DNA of 64,000 nt from Alentia gelatinosa (taxonomy: Eukaryota > Annelida > Polychaeta > Phyllodocida > Polynoidae). Shown in pieces: positions 36,599 to 48,500 of the stretch (the first letter of the stretch is position 1; the number at the start of each line of letters is the position of its first letter). The notes below the pieces were generated by a model. That model saw nothing but the letters and a program-made list of their open reading frames with translations, had not been told where the DNA came from and did not search any database. Location of the stretch: positions 31,659,970-31,723,969 of the forward strand of contig OX465589.1 of the NCBI GenBank assembly GCA_950022655.1. Direction: 5' to 3'. The translations under genes were made by a program, and so were the position numbers.

Positions 36599-39500
36599 CT
36601 GCAATCACATACAATCACACGTCATCACACACAGTTTGTAAAGCATCATTCATGCGGTTTGGGGAATACTACATACATAGTACAGGGATGCAAGTCATGG
36701 TTAGAAAACTAAATCCGAAAGAAAATGTACAAGTCAAAAATGACTGGAGATTGTCGGGCTGGGATGAAAACGTGCTAAAAGCTATGGGATTTGTGTGTAA
36801 GGAAGTCTGTAACACTTGCTTCTTGTGAATAGAATAGTTGGCTCATTTCTACAGCCTTGCTCGGGGGACAACTAGCGACATTGGGGAATATATTCGCCGA
36901 CAAAGTCCACTTGCGACATGGGTCTCCGGATCATGTCGCTAGATGTGCGCCATTTGCGACCCGGGTCCCTGCGACATGGGACCACCGAGGGAGCAGCCGC
37001 TTTCTCTGTGATACATCCCTTCCCCCGGCAGACCAGAGGGAGTGCGGCCCCCGGCAGTTCGGGGACCCCGATACGGGACTCGCCGATCAAAGACCCGGCT
37101 GTGTACGGTGGGGAAGCGGCGATCAGGAAGTCATACAACTGTGTGTGTTGGGAGAGCTGTACCCGGAAGGGAGAGCCATGTCCGGAACCCCGGGGGGAGT
37201 GCTCTCTGAGGGGACGGCGGCCTCCACGGGGGCGGCGACCTCCGTGGGGGCGGCGAGGGGAGGTGGCGCGAGGGGACGCTGTACTCGGGGAGATATACAG
37301 CTGTGTGCAGAAGAGAGGCACCGAGGCGGGAGGCCATTGCTGAGGTATGGCGGCCAGTACGGGCCCATATGGGCCGCCATACCGAGGGAGTTCAGGGTGA
37401 AGACGACCCTCCGGAAGATCGGGTGAAGACGGCCCCCAGAAGACCGGGTTGAGGACGACCCTCCGGGAGATCGGGTGAAGACGGCCCCCAGAAGACCGGG
37501 TTGAGGACGACCCTCCGGGAGATCGGGTGAAGACGGCCCCCAGAAGACCGGGTAGAGGACGACCCTCCGGGAGATCGGGTGAAGACGGCCCCCAGAAGAC
37601 CGGGGTGAGGACGACCTTCCGGGAGATCGGGTGAAGACGGCCCCCAGAAGACCGGGTTGAGGACGACCCTCCGGGAGATCGGGTGAAGACGGCCCCCAGA
37701 AGACCGGGGTGGGGACGACCCTCCGGGAGATCGGGTGAAGACGGCCCCCAGAAGACCGGGGTGGGGACGACCCTCCGGGAGATCGGGTGAAGACGGCCCC
37801 CAGAAGACCGGGGTGGGGACGACCCTCCGGGAGATCGGGGTGAGGACTTTCCCTGGGGATCGGGGTGAGGACGTGCCACCAGGAGTGCAGGACACTGGAG
37901 TGCAGGCCATGGGAGTGCAGAGCACAGGGAGTGCAGATTACAGGGAGTGCAGGGCACTTATAGATCGGACTGGGGGACAGGTAGTATCCCTATTTAAACG
38001 GCCTGCTCAGAATCGGGAACAGTCGGTGAATGTGCGTACATCGAAATCTTAAGGTCGGGGAGAGTCAGTCATATCTGTAATGCCCGATGCGTCGGGAAAA
38101 GCAATACAATCGGGTCGGTGAAGTGCGTACATCGACCCGATTGATGCAGATTGTCACAGACCCGACGGATCTGTCGGGCAAAGGTAGAATCGGGCACAGC
38201 GGTCGGGTCGGTGTCTTATAGGCTTTACTCTAACCTGTTATAAGGTAGATTAGCTAGGACTATTGATTGTCGTCTGCTACTGATTGTACCTGTATTGTTA
38301 TAATATAACGTGTTGAACGCTTCGGCGCTTTAATTCACCATGTTGTTGTCATTCCTGCGCGATCGTTACATTGGTGGCAGCGGTGGGATTTATTTCCCGT
38401 TTTTACGGTCGCAGGAACCTTCTCAGGAAACGGTGACAGATAGCAAAAGGTAACTCTGAGAGTGCAGCGACCTGCGGCCGTGTCGGTCAGCGGACGTCCA
38501 CAATTCACAGACCGCATTTGTGTGACGTCAGTCACGGTTGGGACAGATGGCTTTGCTTTAGAAGAGCAGCCATCTCCGGGGGAGAGCTGGAAGTAAGGTT
38601 CAGTGTGAGTTCAGGAGAGTGGCGCCTGAGAGGCAGCCCTCTCCGGGAAAAAAAAAAAAAAAAAACGTGCGGAGGAAGAAGAGCGGAGACGTGCAGGACA
38701 TCGATGGTAACTGGTCAGACAGATTTCCAGGCAGAAAGTGAGTGTGCAAGAGGAACCTGGAGAGAGAGGTGACGAGGACGTGCAGGAAAGACCTGGCACT
38801 CGGGGAAATCGGGGGACTGCTGTTCGGGAGACTGTCGTCCGGGGGACTGCCGTTCAGGAGACTGCCGTGCGGGGGAATGCTCTATGGGGGCTGGAGAGAG
38901 GCACCCGAAAGGGAGAGCCATCTGGGGGAGTGCTCTCCGCGGGGATGCCCCTCCCCCAGAAGTGCAGCCTCTCCCGGAAGTCCGGGGGAGAGCGGCACCG
39001 AGGCGGATGAGCAGGGAGAGTGCCCCCCCCCCAGAAGTGCGGGGAGAGTGCGGCGCCCCCCCCCCCCCCAGAAGTGCGGGGAGAATACGGCTGCCCCCCC
39101 CCCCCCCCCCCCCAGAAGTGCGAGGAGACATGGCAAGGAAAATGTTCCCCATATCGCAAGGAGAAATGTCACTATGTGTGTATTGGTCTCAACAGAAATC
39201 GGACAATTGTCATATGTCCCCTTTCGAAAACCAAAATATAACCTAATGGACTGTGTTCTGCATAACTTTAGCTATCTACTGATCTTTATCTCGAGTCTCC
39301 ATATTAAGTACACCCGTAGTTATGAGCTACGAAGTACATAGTTACCTACTATATTTAAAACGGTAGAATTCCGTCGAATCCGCTTGGAGAATCTTCCGCA
39401 CATAGGGACAGAGTGAACCCGATCTAGGGTGGGAGATTGAAGCCCCACGGGAGTGAGATTCTCGTGTAGGGAAAAACTCGAACCTGTTCTTCTTTTTTGT

Positions 39501-42500
39501 AGGACTATACATAGATATACTTTTTCTCTTATGATTCATTTCAAGCCATGCCAAAATCAAAGTTTAGTATTGTAGTTTTCTTATCTACTTTTCTCGTGAG
39601 AGACCAATGAGATCTCAACTTTCGCTGGTAGCCCTATTAAAACTCCGCTGATTCCCCCCACCCACCACCAGCCTAAGTATTTGGCCTAAATAGGCCACCT
39701 GTCTCTGTGGAGCAGTCAGCAGAGCTTTTGCTTGGGAATGCGAGTGTCGCGAGTTCGAATCTGCTGTCGGCGGTCCGGTATTTCGTTTTTCAATATTTTT
39801 CCCTCTAACGGCAGCCGAGAGAGGGCACCACCTTCAGATAGATTGAGCTGTGACTAACGTGCGTAAGTATGGTCTGCTCTGGTGGCCAGTGTAGGGAGTG
39901 GGGGGGGGGGGGGGGGGGTTAGGGGTGACAGCAATTCCGACTCGACGAAGTCGCTAGTGACAAAGATAAAACGGAAAGCGGCTCCGAGGCTTCACTGGCG
40001 GCGGTGGCGGGCCGACTTTACTCGGCGAGCGGGCGGCGTCTACCCCGGGCCGCCATCCATCCGGGCCTACCACCGGGCCATGTCTACTGGTATTCTTTTC
40101 ACTACCACTCCTCTGTGTTTGCTGGCGACATTTCCTCAGAAATCGCTTGCGACTTTTATCCCTTCCTACTTATTGGCTTTTCCTCGCGGCTTTTGCCCCA
40201 CCCCGTGCTGTGATAGCTGCCGGCCATTCTGTGGCAAAACTAATCTGTAATGTCTATTGGTTATTCATTATCAAATGTATTGTCATTACATTGGATTCTA
40301 CACAACACCAGCTCGAAAAACAGAAAATCTACTCAGGGAATATATTAAAATGATATGAAAAAATGATAAAGAGAATTATTTAGAGCATAACAACTTCTGA
40401 TTGCAAGGTACAGGACGTCGCAGAAAACATCGCTAACTGAATTTCTCCCCGACATATCCAGGACCCCCGACTGTAAGGGTCCATGCCCTGGGTCCTAAAA
40501 GTCGGCGACCTTCTCCCTATCTCCCGCTGTGCGCCGAGCAAAAAGTCGGCGACTTTCTCCCTATCTCCCGCTGTGCGCCGAGCAAAATGTCGGCGACTTT
40601 CTCCCTATCTCCCGCTGTGCGCCGAGCAAAAAGTCGGCGACTTTCTCCCTATCTCCCGCTGTGCGCCGAGCAAAAAGTCGGCGACTTTCTCCCTATCTCC
40701 CGCTGTGCGCCGAGCAAAAAGTCAGCGACTTTCCCCCTACTTCCCACTGTGCGCCGAAGGAAAGGTCGGCAACTTGCTTTAGCCATGTCGCAAGGGAAAA
40801 ACTGGCAAGTTATGTCCAGGCCTCCAATGGCACCTTTCGCTGCCTGGTACTAATGGGGTTTGGTTGGGGTCCGGTCAGCTGCGGCTGGATTGGAGATATT
40901 GTGAAAACCTGATCATTCTAAATTAATATTTTGTAATTTTGGATATCGTTAATTATTAAAATACTTGCATCTCTGTAACATTTGACAACCAGGATCTTAG
41001 TTAACGTCAGAGAAATTGAGAGAGACTTCTAATCTATGAGTCAAAAACATCTACGCAATAATCTACTTTGAAAACATAGATGTGACCCGTCAGGAGAAAA
41101 GGATGCTCAGTGCATAATTAATTTAGTTCTGAGAAAAGCCGCCACCGCTTATAAGAATCATTTATAAGCTTTTTAACTGACCAGTCGATAATAAAATACA
41201 TTGATAATTGTTAGCTTCCTTTTATCTACTCTAAGAAGCAGAAGATTTCGATATGACGGTTGTGGATGTTTCCTATTAAAAACAAAACTACGTGGCTCTG
41301 TCCCATGACAAAAAAAAATAAAAAACACTTTTTTCTAACTTGAGAGAGGAGCGTTCTGCCACGTTTTGTAATTTCTTTTTTAACGATAGTTCATTTGTAA
41401 TTACATCTTCGTTGAGGAAGCCGATCTTGAGGATGTTGCCGCCCTCCACACCGCTGGCCATGGAGAGGTCGCCCACTGAGTCGCCGAGAAGCAGCACGTT
41501 CTTACGACTCTCCAGCGACTTGAAGTAGTCCGACTCGCGTATGGCGCCCTCGTTCTTGTTGTAGATGTGAATGATGTCCTCTTTGAATCCAATCACCTTC
41601 CCCTGTGCACAATGAAAAATATATATTTCAACAATTATTTCAGGTCGTGTACTGAATTATAATCACGATTAAAATAACAATTTGAAAAGAACGAGTATTT
41701 CTAAATTTTCCGATTTTTTTAAGACTAACTCTATGTTTAACAATCAGGGTTGCTAGTTGGGGTAAGAAAAAACATTGAAATATTTTAGATTGCAATGGAG
41801 GGTTTTTACACATCACATATATGTATTACACTGGAGAATCAAGGGGAAGTATTTACATGGGAGTTTCAGATGGGGATTATGGGTTGTGGTTAAATTGGTT
41901 AATTTAGCAGTTGGTATATCAATATTAGACAAGGAATTTTCTATTCATTCTGAAAATGAAAACATGAAATTCAATGGAAACATTGAAAACTGAGATGCGA
42001 TTCAATACTCTATGATTATTAATAATAGATCATTAACACAGTGAAAGTAAAGAAGACCTTTACAATTGTATTATTTTTGGACAAATAAATCTAGAAAAAC
42101 ATATTTTGAATGGTCATTTCGGTTTTGTTTTTATCATATTGCAATCATACGATTGAAGCTATATCAGCCTGGTCTAAACCACTGTCGTTTGGGGTTAATA
42201 GAAGAAGAGAAACGTGCAAGTTAAGCTACCCTTGGGGGAAAACGCAGATCTGGCTTCTCAGAATTTTATCACCCTTTTCACCCATTCCTTGATTGATTTT
42301 TATCTAGGTTTTTAGGGTGAATTTCTCCCAGAAATTTGCGTCAGAATGCTATTTGCATCGTGACTTGCGTAGCTGCTTTTAGCTACGACGAACTCCAACG
42401 CGCTCCCTACGCAGCCATTTGCGCGTCGATGCGCAATCTCATTCTTATAACATTCTGCTTACTACACCTATTACCAGGCATGGGACTTGGAAATTTGTTA

Positions 42501-45500
42501 AAATCCAGAAAATCGGCAGGGGTTTGGACTGATATTTATGCAATTCTGGTCATCATTTTGAACTCCGACCCACCCTCTGAAGATATTTGTTTATTCGGAT
42601 TAACACTGATTTCAAGGGCGGAAAATAAAATATGGAAACCCAGAAAAATCTGGTCTGTCCTTTACACCTCATAATCTACATCTGCTCCTGTACTTAAACA
42701 CCCTTTCGACGAGCGTATAAATTCAGGAATGTCAGCTGAGTCAGAAAAAAACAGTAGAAATATGTTTCATCTGGAAATTTGTGTCACATAGCCACTGAGA
42801 AAATATGGATAACATGTCGCAGTAAGCCATGGATTGGACCAGAGGGACTATGGGGGAGGTTCAAGCCACTGTTTTAAGTAGAAGGATGAGGTTTGTAAAT
42901 AAAACAATTTTTTTTCAAAGGCAGGTACCGGTATGAATACTATAGCCGAACCGATCACACGCCCAGAATCAGCGCGGATATCACACGCACACTCGATAAA
43001 TTGATCACGTATCATGATCGACAAGCCGATAGGCACGTATACTCAAGGCAATCGATAACGCATTTTGATCGACAAGCCGGTAGGCACGTGTACTCGATGC
43101 AATCGAGCAAGGGTCCTGATCGACAAGCTGATAGGCACGTATAACCAAAGCAATCTATCCTGCATTTAGATCGACGCCGATTACCTGCATTTAAGGGCTG
43201 ATTCCACCAACAGGATGGATTTGTTGTGATATATCTTGGTATATCTTGTAATATCTTAGATTGTCGCGATGTGTCGTACCTCAGTTGTCGCAAAACGTAG
43301 CCGTGCAGTGTGAGGTGTATATTTTGGTGTTCCACTACCGCGACACCTCAAGACACTTTCTGACAAATAGGCATGCGATTGTTCAAACCTAGCCCGACTT
43401 AGCACGACACCCAAATCGTGACCAATCTCGCTATGTCTTGTGTGTCGGTGGAATCAGCAGTTTAGAGCAATTTTAACTAAATTCATGGCCTCATCTGAGA
43501 GCCTACATGGCCTATTCAGGTCAACTTTTCTCCTTGGAATTGTATTGTTAACCCTTGAGACGTAAAAAGACCCGGAAATCGGGAAAGGCCTGGGAACTAC
43601 GGACAGCGAATGCGGTCAGGGCAACTTCACAAGTTAACAATATGGTTCAATACTAACCGCTCACCAGTCGGTCGGCCTTTAACCTGACATTTCAAAAGAC
43701 AACTTCCTGCGTATTCACTTTATATTTGTGATGAAGGTGAACATTTTTTGCACGCGATTATCTATTGATCTATCGAAATGGTATGTGTATACTAGTACAG
43801 TACAATGTAGTGGAAAATGTTGTATGTCTTCTCTTTTTCAGGCCATGTAGAATGAATATCTGTATACCGAAACGTCAGGTCTGCTCATAAGTTTAGCATA
43901 TAGGACACCCAAACGCCGAGTTTTCCCGACCAATCCGTCAGGTCAGTGACAATCGGTGTCATTTTCGTTGATGTGCAGTCAATGTACTACATATGCTTTA
44001 TGGCAATTACCCACATTGATTTTGCACTTGACACCCAGTAAAAACGTGTCTCAATCTCATTGATTGTGGGAAAATTTACTCCTCAAACAGATTTGTACTC
44101 CATTTGTTTATATATGTAGCGAAGAACCTATACTTGGAGAGGTTGTCAGGGCGATTGTTTTGTCGTGGTAAGTTGTCGTCTTGGTAAATGTAGATTTTTT
44201 TGCTCAGGTTTTGTGTTCAGACGACCGGAAACAGCTCAGTGTTGAAGACTAACTTGCTACACTCTGCTCCACTTGTACATTACTCTGTGTCAAATTCTCG
44301 TTGTTTATGACTGTCCGTCAAAAGAAGTGGGCTATTATGTATTTAACAACGTATATTGTGGCAGACGGGTGGCGGCGGCTGCCCCGAGTACTGGGGGAAG
44401 AAAACGTGTGTACGGCGGATAGCGGCCCCTGCGGCGATCAGAGGGGTGGCGGTTGGCGAAGCAGGACGCAGGTGAGGGCGACCCCCAGTATTTCGGGGTG
44501 AGGGCAACAACCCAGCAGTTCAGGGTGAGGGCGAGAACCCGGCAGTTCAGGGTGCGGGCGACAACCCAGTAGTTTGGGGCGAGGGCGACCCCCAGTATTT
44601 CGGGGTGAGGGTGACAACCCAGTATTTCGGGGTGAGGGCGACCCCCAGTATTTCGGGGTGAGGGCGACCCCCAGTATTTCGGGGTGAGGGCGACCCCCAG
44701 TATTTCGGGGTGAGGGCAACAACCCAGCAGTTCGGGGTGAGGGCGACAACCCGGCAGTTCAGGGTTGCCCGTAGTTTGGGGTGAGGGCAACAACCCAGCA
44801 GTTTGGGGTGAGGGCGACAACCCAGTATTTCGGGGTGAGGGCGACCCCCAGTATTTCGGGGTGAGGGCGACAACCCAGTATTTCGGGGTGAGGGCGACCC
44901 CCAGTATTTCGGGGTGAAGGCGACAACCCAATAGTTTGTGGTGAGGGCGACCCCCAGTATTTCGGGTTGAGGGCGACCCCCAGTATTTCGGGGTGAGGGC
45001 GACAACCCAGCAGTTCAGGGTGAAGGCGACAACCCGGCAGTTCAGGGTGCGGGCGACAACCCAGTAGTTTGGGGTGAGGGCGACCCCCAGTATTTCGGGG
45101 TGAGGGCGACAACCTAGCAGTTCGGGGTGAGGGCGACAACCTAGCAGTTCGGGGTGAGGGCGACAACCCAGCAGTTCGGGGTGAGGGCGACAACCCGGCA
45201 GTTCAGGGTGCGGGCGACAACCCAGTAGTTTGGGGTGAGGACGACAACCCAGCAGTTTGGGGTGAGGGCGACAACCCGGCAGTTCAGGTTGAGGGCGACA
45301 ACCCGATAGTCTGGGGGATTAACGGGGGGAGAGTGTAGCGGACGACGGCTCCCCCTCCCTCCCCCCCCCCCCCCCCCCCCCCCCGGCAGTTCTCCCGGGG
45401 GTCGAGACTTTGCGGAAGCTGTCGTCATCCGTCGCGTATATAAACAAGTAGGCGGCCACACTCGAGGTTCAATCCCGCCGGCGTTGTAGAGGAGGACGGA

Positions 45501-48500
45501 GGTAAAGGCGGCCCTCCGCTCTCTCCGGTCACTCCGGTGGCAGTTGCAAGGAGACAGAGACAGGCCGAGTTGTGTGCCGATGGCAGTCAGAGAGCGGCAG
45601 TGGAGGGTGGCAGTCAAGAGAGCTCCAGTCGGAGAGCGGCGGTCGAAGAGCGGCGGCCGGAGAGCGGTGCCCGAAAGTGACAGTCATCTCACTCCGCTCA
45701 CTCTCCGCTCGACATGCAGAGTAGAGACGTGCGGGAAATCAACGAGCGGAGTGGAAAAAGAAAAATGGTGGGGATGGAGGTCGGAGACAGACAGAGACCG
45801 GAGAGACGGGGGTCGGAGAGACGGGGGTCAGAGAGGCGGCGGTCAGAGAGGCGGCGGTCAGAGAGGCCGCGGTCAGAGAGGCGGCGGTCAGAGAGGCCGC
45901 GGTCAGAGAGGCCGCGGTCAGAGAGGCCGCGGTCAGAGAGGCCGCGGTCAGAGAGACGGCGCCTACAAAGGACAGCCATCTCACTCCGCTCGCTAGAGGC
46001 AGGCCTCGCTGGGACAACGACGTGCGGGGAGCGGCACCCGGGAGGCAGCCATCTCTAAAGGAGGGCCGTGCAGAGGTGTGGGACTACGACGTGCGTTGGG
46101 CGGAGAGCGGGCCTCCTCCTGAGTGGATCCCCCCTCCGGAGTACCAGGCCTAAAAACATTAACGGGTGGAGGAGCGGCGACGGGTGGAGGAGCGGCGACG
46201 GGCGACGGGTGGAGGAGCGGCGACGGGTGGAGGAGCGGCGACGGGTGGAGGAGCGGCGACGGGTGGAGGAGCGGCGACGGGTGGAGGAGCGGCGACGGGT
46301 GGAGGAGCGGCGACGGGTGGAGGAGCGGCGACGGGTGGAGGAGCGGCGACGGGTGGAGGAGCGGCGACGGGTGGAGGAGCGGCGACGGGTGGAGGAGCGG
46401 CGACGGGTGGAGGAGCGGCGACGGGTGGAGGAGCGGCGACGGGTGGAGGAGCGGCGACGGGTGGAGGAGCGGCGACGGGTGGAGGAGCGGCGACGGGCGA
46501 CGGGTGGAGGAGCGGCGACGGGCGACGGGTGGAGGAGCGGCGACGGGTGGAGGAGCGGCGACGGGTGGAGGAGCGGCGACGGGTGGAGGAGCGGCGACGG
46601 GTGGAGGAGCGGCGACGGGTGGAGGAGCGGCGACGGGTGGAGGAGCGGCGACGGGTGGAGGAGCGGCGACGGGTGGAGGAGCGGCGACGGGTGGAGGAGC
46701 GGCGACGGGTGGAGGAGCGGCGACGGGTGGAGGAGCGGCGACGGGTGGAGGAGCGGCGACGGGTGGAGGAGCGGCGACGGGTGGAGGAGCGGCGACGGGT
46801 GGAGGAGCGGCGACGGGTGGAGGAGCGGCAACTGGTGGAGGAGCGGCGACCGGTTGAGAAGGGGTGACCGGCAGAGATGCGGCAGCCCCCCCCCCCCCCC
46901 CCCCCGGCTGGAGAAGGAGCACGACTACGTTAAAGCAGAAGAGACACCCCCCGGTAGATACATCCCTAAGGGGTCCTCGGCGTATGTTTAGGCCCGGTAG
47001 TCCCTTCCAAAGGGCCCCCGGTGTATATAGTCCCCGGCAGACCCCCCTATGGGCCCCCCAGCGGCAAAACTTGATTTGTTATATTTGGTAAGCCCCATAA
47101 TGGGCAAACCCCCCGAGTGGGGTTGAGGCTGGGTAGCAGCCACCCGGTACTCTGGAGAGACTGGGTAGTTGGGCATGTCGGAGTGGCCCTTAAATGAGAG
47201 GTGTAGTTTAGTTTGAGGAGAGATTGTAGCGGGGAGGCGTTGTAGGGGAGAACGGAGGTGGAGGCGGCCCTCTGCTCACTCAGACCATAAATACAGCGAG
47301 CGCGGCCGAGTCGTGTCATTCTGGTGCACCAGCTCTTTGAGCGCGGTCACTACCTGAGGCTCTGCACTCTCCACCTATTGTAATGTAGGTTAGTCAGGAC
47401 TATTGACTATCAATGGCTATTGACTGTATCTGTTTTATTACTACAATATAAGAACTTTAACGCTTGGACACTTTAATTCTCGGTGTTGTTGTCATTCCGA
47501 ACGTGATCGTTACAATACAATATTGCGTGAAGCGGGAAATTAAGAAAACACTGATTGACGAGAATTAGTTTGTTGTCATCTCCCTCCCAAACCAACCTCT
47601 TGGCTGAAGTCCATGAAGTTGGAGACTATCTTCATGTTGTCGTAGAACTCGCTGCGGTGACGTAAGATGCCGTCTATGACGTCGCCGACACCAGCGGAGA
47701 AGATGAGTAGCGGCACCTGGTGGTCGTGCAGAGCCGCAAACATGGTCGACGAGCCCTCCCTGTATGAGTAAATACAAATTATCATAAATATCAATTATGC
47801 GACAACAATCTGTGTGTACGGGTGTACTATCTTTTACGGAAATATACATAGGTAATCCAATATCATTCAGAAATCAACAAAATTAACATTTCAATATTAT
47901 TAGATTCAACATCGGCATAGGCATGACCATATTTACAGTTACTCTGCGTTTGAACTTGTAATGTTGTGCAGCCCTTGTATCTGAAAAACTCGCCCTGGCG
48001 AGAGATACGTTATGGTAAATACCAAAAAAAAATCCAAACTAACGTCACTATTTCTCTCAATTCAATCCTGCATTGTAACGTTATTATCACTCTAATTGAT
48101 TTATATTTTCGTTTTTCATATAAAATATTGCTTCTTTACTTTCCTAATTTCTAAGTCACAATTTACAGGACGAATGAAGGACACTTCTGTAAAGAGACGG
48201 ACAAAATATCTCTGACATATATCGCAGCGCCTAATGTTGAACTATATTGCAACCTAAATAAAGTCGCAGTACAATTTCAACTCACTTTTCTTATGCCACG
48301 CGGTGTTGACACATGAGATAAATAACAAAAAATAATCTGAAAAAGGTTAGTTTTTTTTCTTTTATATCTTTACTGGAGGGATTGATTAGGAGCAAACGTT
48401 CCTAATTTCTGACAACTCCAACGACGGTGAACAGAAAATCAAGAACCGAAATTGTACTTGCATGTAAAGGGGCCGAGATTCTAGTCTTACCTGAGTTTAA

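Larger units (their letters stand above)
44357..47514 (+). mobile_element. LTR-like composite element with three minisatellites
   Basis: It begins TGTGGCAGACGGGTGGCGGC, similar to the LTR start at 50895, and ends with the shared LTR terminus ...GTGATCGTTACA. Inside are TATATAAACAAG (about 45440) and ATAAATACAGCGAGCGCGG (about 47290), promoter-like strings shared with the LTR at 62.3 kb, plus two further TGTAGCGG starts (45336, 47227). It may be several nested or solo LTRs and not one unit: no matching target-site duplication was found at the outer ends. Confidence 0.45.
41603..47596 (-). other. NT5C3: NT5C3 intron, repeat-filled
   Basis: A six-kb intron. It holds a 51-bp repeat, a TIR element and an LTR-like composite with three minisatellites, all listed separately; 41.6-43.0 kb is plain AT-rich sequence. 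Confidence 0.8.

Noticed and set aside
36872..37957. 361-codon minus-strand frame over the 52-bp repeat
   Set aside because: Open because of GC-rich repeats; the peptide follows the repeat period, and the frame spans unrelated element modules.
39690..39790. Functional tRNA gene
   Set aside because: A- and B-box-like strings are present, but the acceptor and anticodon stems do not pair; SINE head preferred.
45993..46991. Long frames in all registers over 46.0-47.0 kb (GGGAAT, STRRRS, EERRRV repeats)
   Set aside because: They are translations of a perfect 18-bp minisatellite, whose length is a multiple of three, so any frame without a stop in one unit stays open.
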